From positions 1,116,001 through 1,180,000 of the forward strand of contig JBLWGC010000104.1 of the NCBI GenBank assembly GCA_048772705.1: a stretch of DNA of 64,000 nucleotides, read 5' to 3'. The notes under the pieces are model-generated. The model saw nothing but the letters and a program-made list of their open reading frames with translations. It was not told where the DNA came from and did no database searches. Positions 10,554 to 20,472 of this stretch are shown piece after piece (position 1 is the first letter of the stretch; each line of letters begins with the position of its first letter). The translations under genes were made by a program, and so were the position numbers. The stretch is from Leidyana gryllorum EB-2025a. Taxonomy: Eukaryota > Apicomplexa.

Positions 10554-12154
10554 GATACAATGGAAAAAGTTTTAAAACTGGATCTCGATCAGGGGGATGG
10601 GTACAATATGATTTTTGTTGTCGCTAGTCTCATCTTCGCCCCAGCAGACAGCATCAGCACCAGCCAGGGACGCAAAAGTTTAAACCTTACAGATCCGGAT
10701 GGAGGCCTCCGTTGACGGGATCCATCGTCTGGTTACGAAACATGCACTGAATGTGGAAATGAGTTACAATCTGGATGCTCCGTACGTGTCTCGCCTCTGG
10801 ATACATCTCCGAATGCCACCATCCGAGTGACTGTGCCATCAGTGCAGTGACGAGGTGGTAGAAAATGGAAGGTGGGTAATTAGCCTCGCAACAGACTTGA
10901 TCCCCGCTCAGGGGTGCCTAGCGTTGGGTCCCAGCGGCACCGAGATCCGTACACAGGGAGGAGACAGAAGAGAGACGACGGCTCCACACAAAGTACCACG
11001 AGCCCTCCACCGAGCAGTTGTACAACAGTTTCGGGTCCCATGGAATTCGCTATCTGCCAGGTGGACGGACACCTGCCGAGTGGAGAAGAGCGGATGGACT
11101 CCACATCCGCACAGCAGTGTGAGCGAGAGAGACGCCGTTCTATGTTCTCCAAGCGCTTTCCCCGGAGACGAAAGTAGGAGGAGGAGCTGAGTCCATCGAG
11201 AAGCATCGTGGGTAAGATCAAGCAGAACCCATGTGCACTAATTGTGGCCGCGACAGTAGACACAGGACGTATATGGCAACGACGGCATAACTCCCACCAC
11301 ACACCACTTCAAAAACGAGTCGCATTTCCGTCAATGTCACATTCGACTCGGATATATATGAAACTCGACTAAGAGAGTAGGAACACTCCTGTAGCTGGAG
11401 GAGACATGAGAAAACACAACAGAGGCCTCGGCAATCGCTACGAACTAAGAGTCGGCGCGACCGTCATAAGAGAAGAACGCCTTTCGAGTTCGAGACGGAT
11501 ACATCACCTCAACCAAAGGCGCTCAGATATAACTCAGACAACCACTTACCGTTGGTAGAACAAATGTCGCCCAAAAGATGGAGTGTGCTCCTCAGCCGAC
11601 TGTTTCTCCGCGCCACCTCAGCCTCCAGCGCACCTTGTGGAGTGATAATTCGCCAGTGTACTGTCGAGCACAAGGCTCCAAAGAAATTGTATTATTACTT
11701 AATGGTCGCTCACTGCACCATCTAGTAAAAGGCGAGATGGTGATAAGCGCTGAGCAGCCACATGACATATCAGAAGTTTTTAAAGTTCATTGAGGGGAAT
11801 GTTCTGTCTCCAAAACCCGATGTCCCACTATCCGTCTTGGAAGAGGGCGTGTGACTGTTTTCTCGCACCCGTTGAGTGATTGTCTCGGCATTTAATAGCA
11901 ACTACAAACACACACGCTTTGTCACCAACCGCTTGTTGAACACTGAGTGTGATGGACTTATCTGCTCAGCCTGCAGCGGGGAGAATGGACACCACATCAC
12001 GATCCCTGCAGTCTCTTTTAATAAAGTCGGTGGCTTTGAGATTGTTGAGTGGCCTCTGCAAATGGTTGTCACACTCGTAATCAACAGTAATTGAGCTGCT
12101 TTGAAAGTCAGTCGTGCGCCCATTTCAGGATTCATTGAGTCATAATGTTCTAAT
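10554..12154. other. Long intergenic stretch without a recognisable gene
   Basis: About 1.6 kb between family copy 3 and the truncated copy 4. Only short frames occur, none over about 140 codons, and none shows family motifs in any frame I could read. In such a compact window this gap is exceptional. It may be the eroded 3' part of copy 4, which stops before the beta-rich core, but I found no residual similarity. Confidence 0.4.
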
Positions 12155-13030
12155 TCATATGAGTATCACTCCAAGACTGGGGGGATCACAGATAATTGAG
12201 TCATTTTCAGTAACACGAAGGAAACTTGTGGTCTGAGGGCAAACCAGCCGCAGGCGTATATCGGCAGAGAGGATACTAGCAACCGCCTTCACCTCCTCTT
12301 CATGGGTGTCATTGGGGGATCGCTGTAGAAATTGGGAATGGATCGTAATCTCCCTCAAACGCTTGTGTTTATCGTAGTTACACACCTTGTCACTGCCAAA
12401 GTGGGCACGAAGCGCCGAAAGAGGCACTCTCTGAGTGCCGTCAATGGGTCTCAATGCTGCGGTTCTATTGTGAATGTTGACCGAGCAGCTGAGAACCCAT
12501 GTTGGTCCGTCTAACTCACATACAAGGAACGCTGCGTACGGATAGAACAAGGTGAGCTCGTGTAAGAGCGCTCGTAGAGACGTCACGGCCCCTTCGTTCA
12601 GCTCAGTGCATGGGAAGGTTCGGATCGCCAGCTCCGCTCTCGTCTTATCAGGAACCCTTGCTGATGACACTTCTCTAACGGCATTGAGGAGGTAATGGGT
12701 AGGATCAGCCATCTCAGTGATAATGACGTCGGTGGGGACATAAAAATAGACTCTCCCAGTCCAGCTCAATGATGGGGCGGTGATTCTCACCGAGACTTCG
12801 ATCCCTTTTGGCGCGAATTCTGCCACCAGCCGTGTGTAACGCTGCACTTCATCGAAGACGATTTGCTTCGCGAGGAACCATTGAATTAGTTGATGTTTAC
12901 TATCATTTTGAGTCCAGTGAGAATGGGTCGCAGAGCTCGCGAAGCCTGTTGCCTCCAGCACCTTTTCTTTTTTGTGCCAGTCCGGCAGCAGCAACTCGTC
13001 ACACGAGTTGACTGGAACATCGCTCACCAT
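12155..13030 (-). CDS. Tandem-family protein, copy 4, short N-terminal-only form
   Basis: From the ATG at 13030 (the longer frame would begin at a TTG) this gives about 291 residues. It resembles the N-terminal unit of copies 1-3: a helical start, a SHWTQND segment where the others have HWTRKDG, then SVRITAPSLSWTGRVYFYVP (compare the HFHVP-type strands), a strand/helix block with LAIRTFPCTELNEG, and a tail containing LREITIHSQF. It ends before the beta-rich core, the TPCRxC motif and the C-terminal module. It could be a truncated duplicate or a functional single-unit member. It lies on the same strand as copy 3, separated by an empty 1.6 kb gap. Confidence 0.6.
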   Translation of the reverse strand: MVSDVPVNSCDELLLPDWHKKEKVLEATGFASSATHSHWTQNDSKHQLIQWFLAKQIVFDEVQRYTRLVAEFAPKGIEVSVRITAPSLSWTGRVYFYVPTDVIITEMADPTHYLLNAVREVSSARVPDKTRAELAIRTFPCTELNEGAVTSLRALLHELTLFYPYAAFLVCELDGPTWVLSCSVNIHNRTAALRPIDGTQRVPLSALRAHFGSDKVCNYDKHKRLREITIHSQFLQRSPNDTHEEEVKAVASILSADIRLRLVCPQTTSFLRVTENDSIICDPPSLGVILI

Positions 13031-13288
13031 TGCAGATCTCAAAAGTACTCAGTTCTGCCATGGAGAGGAAAGACATATCCACAACGTTCGTCTTGCAGCG
13101 ACACTCACTCACTCACTCACACATACGGTCGATTATTCCGGATCGAGGGCGTATGAAGGTCGCACATCATGTTGCTCAGATTGCCCCCGTTGGAGGCGAC
13201 AAGTTGGTGTCCGTCCAGGATCTCATTGGTGCTTTATCGGTAGTTAGCTACAGAGGTACGCAAAACACACGATCAATAGGACTTTTGG

Positions 13289-13644
13289 CTATGCAACTTT
13301 GGTAGCTTGAATGAACTTGACAGCCTTGTTGGAAGCCTCCGCCCACGGCTTGAGCGCACTGTCGATAGCGTCGGCCGAGAATGTGTCTGCCGGCGTATAT
13401 GTCTTAATGACCACGCGTTGGGCGGGCACGTCGCAAGCCACTTCGGTAACTCCTTCCACCTTCTTCAGAATACGCGTGACGGCTAAGACCATTGTGTGTG
13501 AGAGTCTCAATCTCAATATTCGTGGTTACCATTTGCACAGCCATCACAAGACATCTCGACCGAATAGGTATATGTGCCAGTTACCCCCATGGGCTGCTGA
13601 ATGAGCTGAGTGCCATCTGGATTGACAGCTACGGGCGGCGACAT
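13289..13644 (-). CDS. Copper chaperone-like heavy-metal-associated (HMA) domain protein
   Basis: Two exons, 13530-13644 and 13289-13482, join across a 47-nt GT-AG intron (13483-13529) to give 102 residues. The join rebuilds a canonical metal-binding loop, EMSCDGCANAVTRILKK, with the MxCxxC cysteines that bind Cu(I) in Atx1/ATOX1 proteins, followed by the expected strand-strand-helix-strand fold (VEGVTEVACDV, VVIKTYTP, AIDSALKPW). Such proteins carry cytosolic copper to P-type ATPases. I chose the ATG at 13644; an in-frame ATG also exists at 13719. An alternative 59-nt intron with a good pyrimidine tract would splice the upstream frame at 13662-14027 onto this gene in phase, making a two-domain protein. 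Confidence 0.75.
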
Positions 13645-13661
13645 TTGGTGTAAAAGTTTTC

Positions 13662-14027
13662 TTAGGAGATGGTGAGGAAGGAAATGAGGTGAAAAGTCCT
13701 CCCAGGTGTGGCGCTCCACACTTGAAAAACTTCCCGGATCAGTCTCCTCGCTCCATCGGCTCCCTCGATTGAGTTTGTTGTCCTGACCTCAACCTTTTCT
13801 TTGTCATCATCCACTATAAGATCTCCAAATCCTGGTATGCCCGACAGTAGGGTGTGGAGGTCTGCTCGAAGACGATAGCTGGTATATGGCGGATGTATTC
13901 TCTGCTTACCAGCAATGTCCCTATCGGAGCTAATTTGGATGGTGAACGAAAAAGAGTTACAGAGATCGGTCTCAGCATCCCGGCCCTCGACGGATGTGAG
14001 AAAAGAGCAACAAGGCCTGCTCTCCAT
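13662..14027 (-). CDS. Possible degenerate HMA-like protein or 5' exon of the copper chaperone gene
   Basis: This frame of 121 codons starts 11 bases after the stop of the glycosyltransferase. Its middle reads like an HMA fold without the cysteines: a strand SFTIQISS, a helix RLRADLHTLLSG, strands GDLIVDDD and KVEVRTT, then a helix GARRLIREVF. A donor at about 13720 and the acceptor before the neighbouring coding start would fuse it in frame to the copper chaperone exon. Pyrimidine-rich AG signals inside the frame mean the true exon limits are uncertain. It could also be a separate small gene. Confidence 0.4.
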   Translation of the reverse strand: MESRPCCSFLTSVEGRDAETDLCNSFSFTIQISSDRDIAGKQRIHPPYTSYRLRADLHTLLSGIPGFGDLIVDDDKEKVEVRTTNSIEGADGARRLIREVFQVWSATPGRTFHLISFLTIS

Positions 14028-14038
14028 TCAAGAATTTA

Positions 14039-16537
14039 TCAGAACTGCCCCCTCCAGTTGAAAGTATTCGACCGAACCCAGTTTTGGAAAGTCAGATTCC
14101 GGGTTTGACCTTCAGACCATCTCTCTTGGTGTCCCAACGCCTCAATAACCGGCTGGACGACCTCGTTGAAAAGTTCTGGGTCATAATCGCAACAGCTCGC
14201 CCACGGGTAACCAGGGCATAGTGATGAGTCTTCGGGGAGCGCCGCGTTGGCTATCCACCGGTGCAGCACAGCACAATCCTCTTGTTTTCCATCAGCCCCG
14301 GATGATTCCAAACAATCCCCATACGCTCTCGTAATATCAAAATGGCCTTTGAGGTATACCGAAAGATCCGTCCACTCTGTCACACACCACACAAATGGCA
14401 CCACCGGATGGGGAGGAGGTGACGCTGATCCCACAAACCCAACATAAGGATGAGACGCTGGACACATTGTTTGCTGTCCTGTCAACAGCTTTGCTCTGCT
14501 ACATCGCTCCAAATGCCATATGGGGGTAATACGCTCTGGGTACTCTTGGCTTTCAAGCTGTTGTAATCGCACTTGTGTAGGGATCAATTCGAACTTGCGT
14601 AGATTCTCCCGCAGTTGACTCACAAATCGCAGTTTGCTCCGATCATCTTTTATCGCCGTTAATTCAATCACATTCCAGTCCATTCGCCCCTCACTATTCG
14701 CCAGCTTCCCGTACTTGCTTTCACCCGCTCTCCACCGATGCTCCTTGAGAATTCGGGACTCCAGACTCCGGAACATGTGGTGGTCCAATCTCAATTCTGT
14801 CAGTACACTCACGGAACGAGTTGGTGCCAATGTCTTATGAGCACAGTGGTGAATCCACGGTTGGCCACACTCCACAGCAAAGCCTTTGTGGTCAACAGAC
14901 CACTCCGGATCGAAAACTGCTCTTGGAACACGACGATGCTGACTACCACTCTCCCCCTCCATCAACGCCGAATTCAGCTCCCGTGACTTCGCCGGATACG
15001 CTTGCCCCTGCAGTAGCCCGCCCAATTCTGTCTTCAACCCAACTGAGAAAGACGCAGGCGGGTCAAACCGCCTTCCCGTCCAGATGATACTCTTCCCGAC
15101 GTTTGTCACTTGACTGGGCAAATTCCCCGGCACACAAACGGCAGCCGGCGGAGTTCCCAGCTGCTTCAGCCGTTTCGCCGTGTTCACCTTCTCGCGAAGA
15201 GGAGCGTTCGAAGGCTTCAGAAGTTCGTCCACATAAGCTTTGCAAATAGGATACAGATCGACCACTGTAGCTGCCAACTCGGCGTAAGAATCACCGTAAT
15301 CCAGCGAAGACATCCGCTTGGTTTGAGACTCTATCACCAGAGGAAAACCTTCGGCTGTGGCCTGCCACACCCAATCAGTCAATCGTTTTTCTCCCTCGTA
15401 CTCCAGATCCCTTGCATACTTCCGCAGCTCACTCCAGTCCTCTTCCGTCAACTTCGCGTCAACAGATCCCTCCTGAACCCGCGACGGATCGTACTTCTCC
15501 AAGAAGGACTTGAACCATTCGCGGCGTGCCTCCACCGACATCTGAGGGAGACTGTCGGCAGTCTCCTTGAGCCATGGCAGAATCGAGCTGAGGTCGGTGT
15601 CTTTGTTACCGAACCGCGGGTCATATAAGACCTCGACTTCCCCACGGGCCGCCGATGGAACGAGTGCCACCTTGTTCTCAAACGGATTACCGTTCGCCAG
15701 CCCGAAATTAACCGGCCATACGTATAATGCCGACAAGTTACCATACTGATATGCCAGGGTCGTCGAGGTTCTGTCAATCTCCCCCGTGGAGGGTCTTATG
15801 GGTGGATCTCCGTACAGAGACAGAAAATAGTCTGTGAGGGTGTCGTGCGAGGGTGAGTAAAGGAACTCGTCAATATCCACAAGAGCTAGCCACTCGGTCT
15901 TCGCCTCATAGCGAGCAAAGCAATGTTTCAAGATACTCTGCTGAGCCAATCTATGCATTTGCATACTTGCGAACGGCGCCTTTGTTCGATTCAGAAACGT
16001 GTTTGCTCCTTCGCCGAACACAGCTTGAGCTGAATATATATCAATCAGTTCCGTCAAACCCAACTTCTCCTCGTAGAGCCTCGGAAACCAGTATAGCTGA
16101 TTGGAATGTATCCGTCTGTCGCCTTCCACGGGCATGTCATCAGCGTACAATACGAACTTGGTGACCCCTTGGATACGATGGAACTCCAGCCACTCCAACA
16201 GATACGGGCTCTCATTACCCACTTTCGCACATATTGTGATCCGGTGATCCACACCATAGGGATTGTGTGTCCAAGCAGACTGCTCCCCGATTGACGCTGA
16301 TTGCCAAGTCTCGGATGAACTGGAGATAAGATCCAGATGCTCATGACCTGGATCACTTGGTTTATGGATCGCCAGTATGTCAATGTCACTCCCCGTCAAA
16401 GGAGTGGGGGGAGGGAAGTTCCAAACCGCAATGGAACAACATGCCACAATTAACCATAGTGTTGAAAGGCCAAATATAATGTAGACGAGGAGACGAATAT
16501 CGACCCTATTTATGATGGTGGGACGGGAGTGCGGCAT
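14039..16537 (-). CDS. GT92/DUF23-like type II membrane glycosyltransferase
   Basis: The single-exon frame encodes 832 residues from the ATG at 16537. A signal-anchor helix (VYIIFGLSTLWLIVACCSIAVW, about residues 17-39) follows a short cytoplasmic tail. The lumenal part has the GT92 (DUF23) signature: GNESPYLLEWLEFHRIQGV, then KFVLYADD, and WLALVDIDEFLY with the acidic D-x-D cluster expected to bind metal and nucleotide sugar. GT92 enzymes are galactosyl- or related transferases acting on N-glycans or matrix glycans in the Golgi; donor and acceptor here are unknown. The protein is longer than most GT92 members, with a Cys-containing C-terminal region (residues about 560-832) of unknown role. 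Neighbours on the same strand lie 11 and 37 bases away. Confidence 0.75.
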   Translation of the reverse strand: MPHSRPTIINRVDIRLLVYIIFGLSTLWLIVACCSIAVWNFPPPTPLTGSDIDILAIHKPSDPGHEHLDLISSSSETWQSASIGEQSAWTHNPYGVDHRITICAKVGNESPYLLEWLEFHRIQGVTKFVLYADDMPVEGDRRIHSNQLYWFPRLYEEKLGLTELIDIYSAQAVFGEGANTFLNRTKAPFASMQMHRLAQQSILKHCFARYEAKTEWLALVDIDEFLYSPSHDTLTDYFLSLYGDPPIRPSTGEIDRTSTTLAYQYGNLSALYVWPVNFGLANGNPFENKVALVPSAARGEVEVLYDPRFGNKDTDLSSILPWLKETADSLPQMSVEARREWFKSFLEKYDPSRVQEGSVDAKLTEEDWSELRKYARDLEYEGEKRLTDWVWQATAEGFPLVIESQTKRMSSLDYGDSYAELAATVVDLYPICKAYVDELLKPSNAPLREKVNTAKRLKQLGTPPAAVCVPGNLPSQVTNVGKSIIWTGRRFDPPASFSVGLKTELGGLLQGQAYPAKSRELNSALMEGESGSQHRRVPRAVFDPEWSVDHKGFAVECGQPWIHHCAHKTLAPTRSVSVLTELRLDHHMFRSLESRILKEHRWRAGESKYGKLANSEGRMDWNVIELTAIKDDRSKLRFVSQLRENLRKFELIPTQVRLQQLESQEYPERITPIWHLERCSRAKLLTGQQTMCPASHPYVGFVGSASPPPHPVVPFVWCVTEWTDLSVYLKGHFDITRAYGDCLESSGADGKQEDCAVLHRWIANAALPEDSSLCPGYPWASCCDYDPELFNEVVQPVIEALGHQERWSEGQTRNLTFQNWVRSNTFNWRGQF

Positions 16538-16574
16538 TTAAGTAGGATGACGATAAAAAATGGATAAAACGGGA

Positions 16575-17454
16575 CTACCTTTGTCTATTATATCTGCGCT
16601 TGAGGATGGCAAACAGCCCAAGCCCAGAAGTGATCAGGGTGAAGACCAGACAAATGACTGCTGTTATCAAGAAGGAAGTGGTCAGGAAACGACCCAAAGT
16701 GAAACTCCACAACAACTGGAGTAAAGGGGTCGTCACCTCCAAAACATCTGGAGCCATCGGAGGCCTGGGTATCACTCCTTCTCCGGTCATGAGATAACCC
16801 TCTCCAGACAGGAAAGCTTCGACCCGTATGCGAGTCATTCCCTCATCGTCCGTAAGATTCTCATGCTTGAGGGAAAGAGAGTAATCTGTCTGGTCCTTAC
16901 GTGGGGCGGGCAACTCTCCAGCCAGATACGATGTATCGGCTTCCCAATCACCATTCTTCTGCCGTATGAAAGTTAAAGGCACTCTGGAAGCCTCGATGCC
17001 ACTGGCGGTCAAGCCGCAGTTCATTATCACTCCCGGATCGCGATAAGGGGCGCCTGCCGTCCACACCTGAGCTACATCCCGGACCACAGGAGCCAGCAAG
17101 GTGATTGTAAAGATCCGATTCCCGCGTGTCCAGCATCAGCCCATAGAACTCCGGAGGCAATGACATGACCACCAGTGATTGATCCGGGACAGACCACCCA
17201 GCCACCTCCTCCGCCCAGTGATAAAACTCATATTGACAGTACTTGTGAGGGTGCTTCTGAAGGCATACTGCTAAGCTGTCCAATGACTGATGCTCGATTT
17301 TTCCGCAATGGGTTTCGCACGTGATTGCGCACCCATCCAAGGCTACAGCACGATTCATCCATTTTGGAGGGTCCAGAGGTACATCCTCTTTTATCTAGCA
17401 GTCAACCAGATAGCGGCTGTCTCGATCGCCATTGAAGTAGGAAAGGTGATCCAT
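16575..17454 (-). CDS. Predicted single-pass membrane protein with frame breaks
   Basis: The C-terminal part (frame ending at 16575) has a strong membrane helix (TTSFLITAVICLVFTLITSG) followed by a basic tail, typical of a type I topology. The upstream part, in another frame (about 17140-17358), is Cys-rich (GCAITCETHC, VCLQKHPHKYCQYEF). The two parts are continuous in sense, but the frame changes at about 17110-17145 and no AG acceptor lies between the new frame's upstream stop and its first residues, so an intron does not explain it. Further upstream the same frame runs to an ATG at 17454 but through one TAG. Either the gene is decaying or the sequence has errors. I recognise no family. The possible start at 17454 is only 17 bases from the MCM4 start. 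Confidence 0.45.
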
Positions 17455-17471
17455 CACAAAACAAAAATCCC

Positions 17472-20371
17472 ATGTCAGCCTCAAGCGGTAAGTACCACGT
17501 ATATGCGAACTCAGCTACCTAACTGCTGACTAGTGATTCCTCCGCCGGCACGCGGTGATGTTGGCGACCTTGGGCGTCATCGAATAGCTTCAAACAATAA
17601 TGAGTCTTCCGCCGCGGCGGGGGAAGCGGCTGATGGTAGTTTTACGACTGATGAGGAACGCCGCACGGGAATGACGACCTGGGCGGTATCACCTGCACAG
17701 CCATATGAGGGGGAAATCAAGAGACTGTTCCGAGTATTCTTCGATTTCTTCCTCTGTACCGATGAGCGGAAGGAGCTATTTGAAACACTCCCCCCGCCGC
17801 CAGACTCGTCCAAACAGGGATTCTATCGCCGAACACTTGAACTTATATGCGCCGGGAACGTGAAAGCACTCCATAATCTAGATCGCAGCCAGAGTGCAAT
17901 CAGCAAGGCTACAGGGTTTCTATCATTCCCGATCAGAGTGTCAGATATAGCCGCTTTCGGCGACGCCTTATCCAAATGGGTAATAGAGTTTCCCGCTGAT
18001 GTCCTTGTATATGCTGATGAGGAAATGCGCACGGTAAATGGATTAGAATTCAAAGCTTGTGCGTTTCACGCCAGAGCACTGCCAGATGATCAATCAAGAT
18101 ATTCTCCCGGCCTTGGGAACTACACAACCACCCTTCGCTGGCATTCGAGTTTGTTTCTGTCATCATCCAAATGTGTGTGCTCTGCGCGATCTTGACCCCA
18201 CTAACCTTGAGCGACTTGTTGCCATTCAAGGGACGGTTATTCGCGTATCACACGTGATTCCTGAAATGCAAATAGCTGTGTTCAGATGTACGAATGTGAT
18301 GTCTCAAGGGCTTCACACAGGACCCTGCAACAATGAGGTCTCCGAAGTTGTGATAAACGGCAATGTTACGGAACCAAACCTGTGTCGTAGATGTCAAAAT
18401 CGTCACTCTTTTGTCCTGGTGAGGCCCGTATAGTGGCTTTGTATCGGAATCACTGGAACCATAGGTACACGATAAATGTGTCTTCGGCAGCAAGCAGTTG
18501 ATGAAGGTTCAGGAGAATCCGGAGTCCATACCAGAAGGCGAGACACCCCAAACATGTGAGTACCGATTGCGCTGAGTAAAAAGGAGGACCCACCCAGTAT
18601 TCGTGTACATGTATGACTCTTTGGTGGATTGTGCCCGTCCCGGCGACCGCGCCGTTGTCACTGGCATCTTTCGTGCGACATCTGTGCGGAAGAACGTGAG
18701 AGTGCGCTCGTTGAAGGCAGTGTTCCGAACGTAAGGAGCGTTGATCCCATCGAGACGTCAAGGTCTGCAGGGCTATCGATGCAATACATGTGGACAGCAA
18801 AGCGGGCTCTGGATTGGAGCTGGATGAAGGGACTGGTAAAGATGCAGCGGTGCCCACAGCGGATGATGAATACGACAATCATATGAATAATCTGTTGGGT
18901 GCGCCACAGCTGACCTTTCATCCGTCCTTTCTGGCTCGAGCCAAGGCTCTGGCTGACCAGCCCAATGTGTATCAGATGCTGATTGACTCATTCGCGCCCA
19001 ATATTTGGGAGCACGTCGACGTCAAGAAAGGTAGGGCTTGGGCAAGGGGGCGGAGTGGAGGCTACAAACTGTTGTTGTCTTCTTTCTGCAGGCTTGCTTT
19101 GTCAACTCTTTGGGGGATCGTCGGAAGTGATTGTGGGTCCAGATGGAGTGAAGAAGCGTGTGAGGTCCAGAGGAGACATCCACGTGCTGCTATGTGGAGA
19201 TCCCTCCACGGCCAAATCTCAGTTTCTGCAATATGTTCACAAGATCGCTCCTCGGGGAGTTTATGCAGTCGGGCGGGGCACGAGTGCCGCTGGTCTCACT
19301 GCAACTGTCACTCGAGATCCGGAGACGAAAGAATTTGTTCTCGAGTCAGGAGCGGTGGTACTCTCGGATCGGGGAATTTGTTGTATCGATGAGTTTGACA
19401 AAATGGACGACTCCACACGTGCCATCCTCCACGAAGTCATGGAACAGCAAACTGTGTCACTGGCGAAAGCGGGTCTGGTATGCAGTCTAAACGCCCGAGC
19501 GGCCATATTGGCTTCTGCGAATCCTATTCAATCTAAATATGATATAAGAAAATCGGTCATTGAGAACATTAATCTCCCATCCACTCTTTTGTCGCGATTT
19601 GATCTCATTTATCTCGTTTTGGATGCTCAAAATGAGGAGCTTGACCGACGGCTGGCGGAGCACCTTTGTGGGATGTACACCAAAGATGACCCAACAGCAG
19701 CTCGCAAAACTCCCCCGCTCGACAAGAGCTTCATGACACAGTACATCTCCTACGCTCGCAAGTAAGTTCACTGCTGTAACCCTCGCGTGTCTTGAGATCT
19801 GCGTGGTGATTGAGTGATGGCTGGCTGACCGCTGTTTGGAACCTATGTTCGCAGGACCTGTTTCCCCGAGTTGACGAAAGAGTCTACCGACGAGTTGGTA
19901 AACACTTATCTCACCCTACGGCAGTCAGGGCGGGGCGGGTCGCTGGCAGCCACCCCTCGACAACTTGACTCTTTGGTCCGTTTGAGTAGAGCACTGGCAA
20001 AGATGCAGTTGAGTAACCATGTGTTAGAGAGACACGTCAAAGAAGCGGCCCGTCTCATCCGAGCTGCCACCTATCAAGCGTTGGTAGATCCACTGACTGG
20101 TCGCATCGACTTTGAACAGTTGCACCAAGGCTTATCGGCGGCACAACGCGCCCGTCAAGCTCTGTTGGGCAACTTGGTGGTGGACATACTGGAGGAAGCT
20201 GGGGACAGTGTTGCTCGCGAAGTGTTGGTGACAGGTGTTGAGGAGCGGTTGGCTGTCGCGCAACATCCACGTCTGCAACGGAAGGAGCTGGAGAGAGCAC
20301 TGGAACACTTTGAGCAAACGAGACTGGTGGCGAAGGTTCAAGGTCACAAGTACATTCGCGGTTCGGACTGA
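17472..20371 (+). CDS. MCM4: DNA replication licensing factor MCM4
   Basis: Eight exons (17472-17487, 17534-18033, 18077-18418, 18495-18555, 18598-18730, 18771-19030, 19092-19761, 19855-20371) sum to 832 residues. MCM4 is one of six AAA+ subunits of the replicative helicase. Visible features are the N-terminal zinc-binding region (FRCTNV ... CRRCQNRH), the LVDCARPGDR segment, the VDAIHV-type linker typical of MCM4, SFAPNIWEHVDVKKG, Walker A GDPSTAKSQ, the Walker B/MCM signature CIDEFDKM, the arginine finger SRFDLIY, and a winged-helix-like C-terminus. All introns are GT-AG, 41-93 nt. The first exon encodes only five residues plus one base, chosen because its donor restores the frame at a good ATG. 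The gene is divergent from the membrane protein ending at 17454. Confidence 0.9.
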
Positions 20372-20472
20372 CGATCTGCGATAGAGGATCGATCAATTGA
20401 ATGATATTATGTTAATTTCTTAGACTTGACGTCGGCTTTTTTGCTAAAATTTGAAGCATCTTTGTGCCAACA

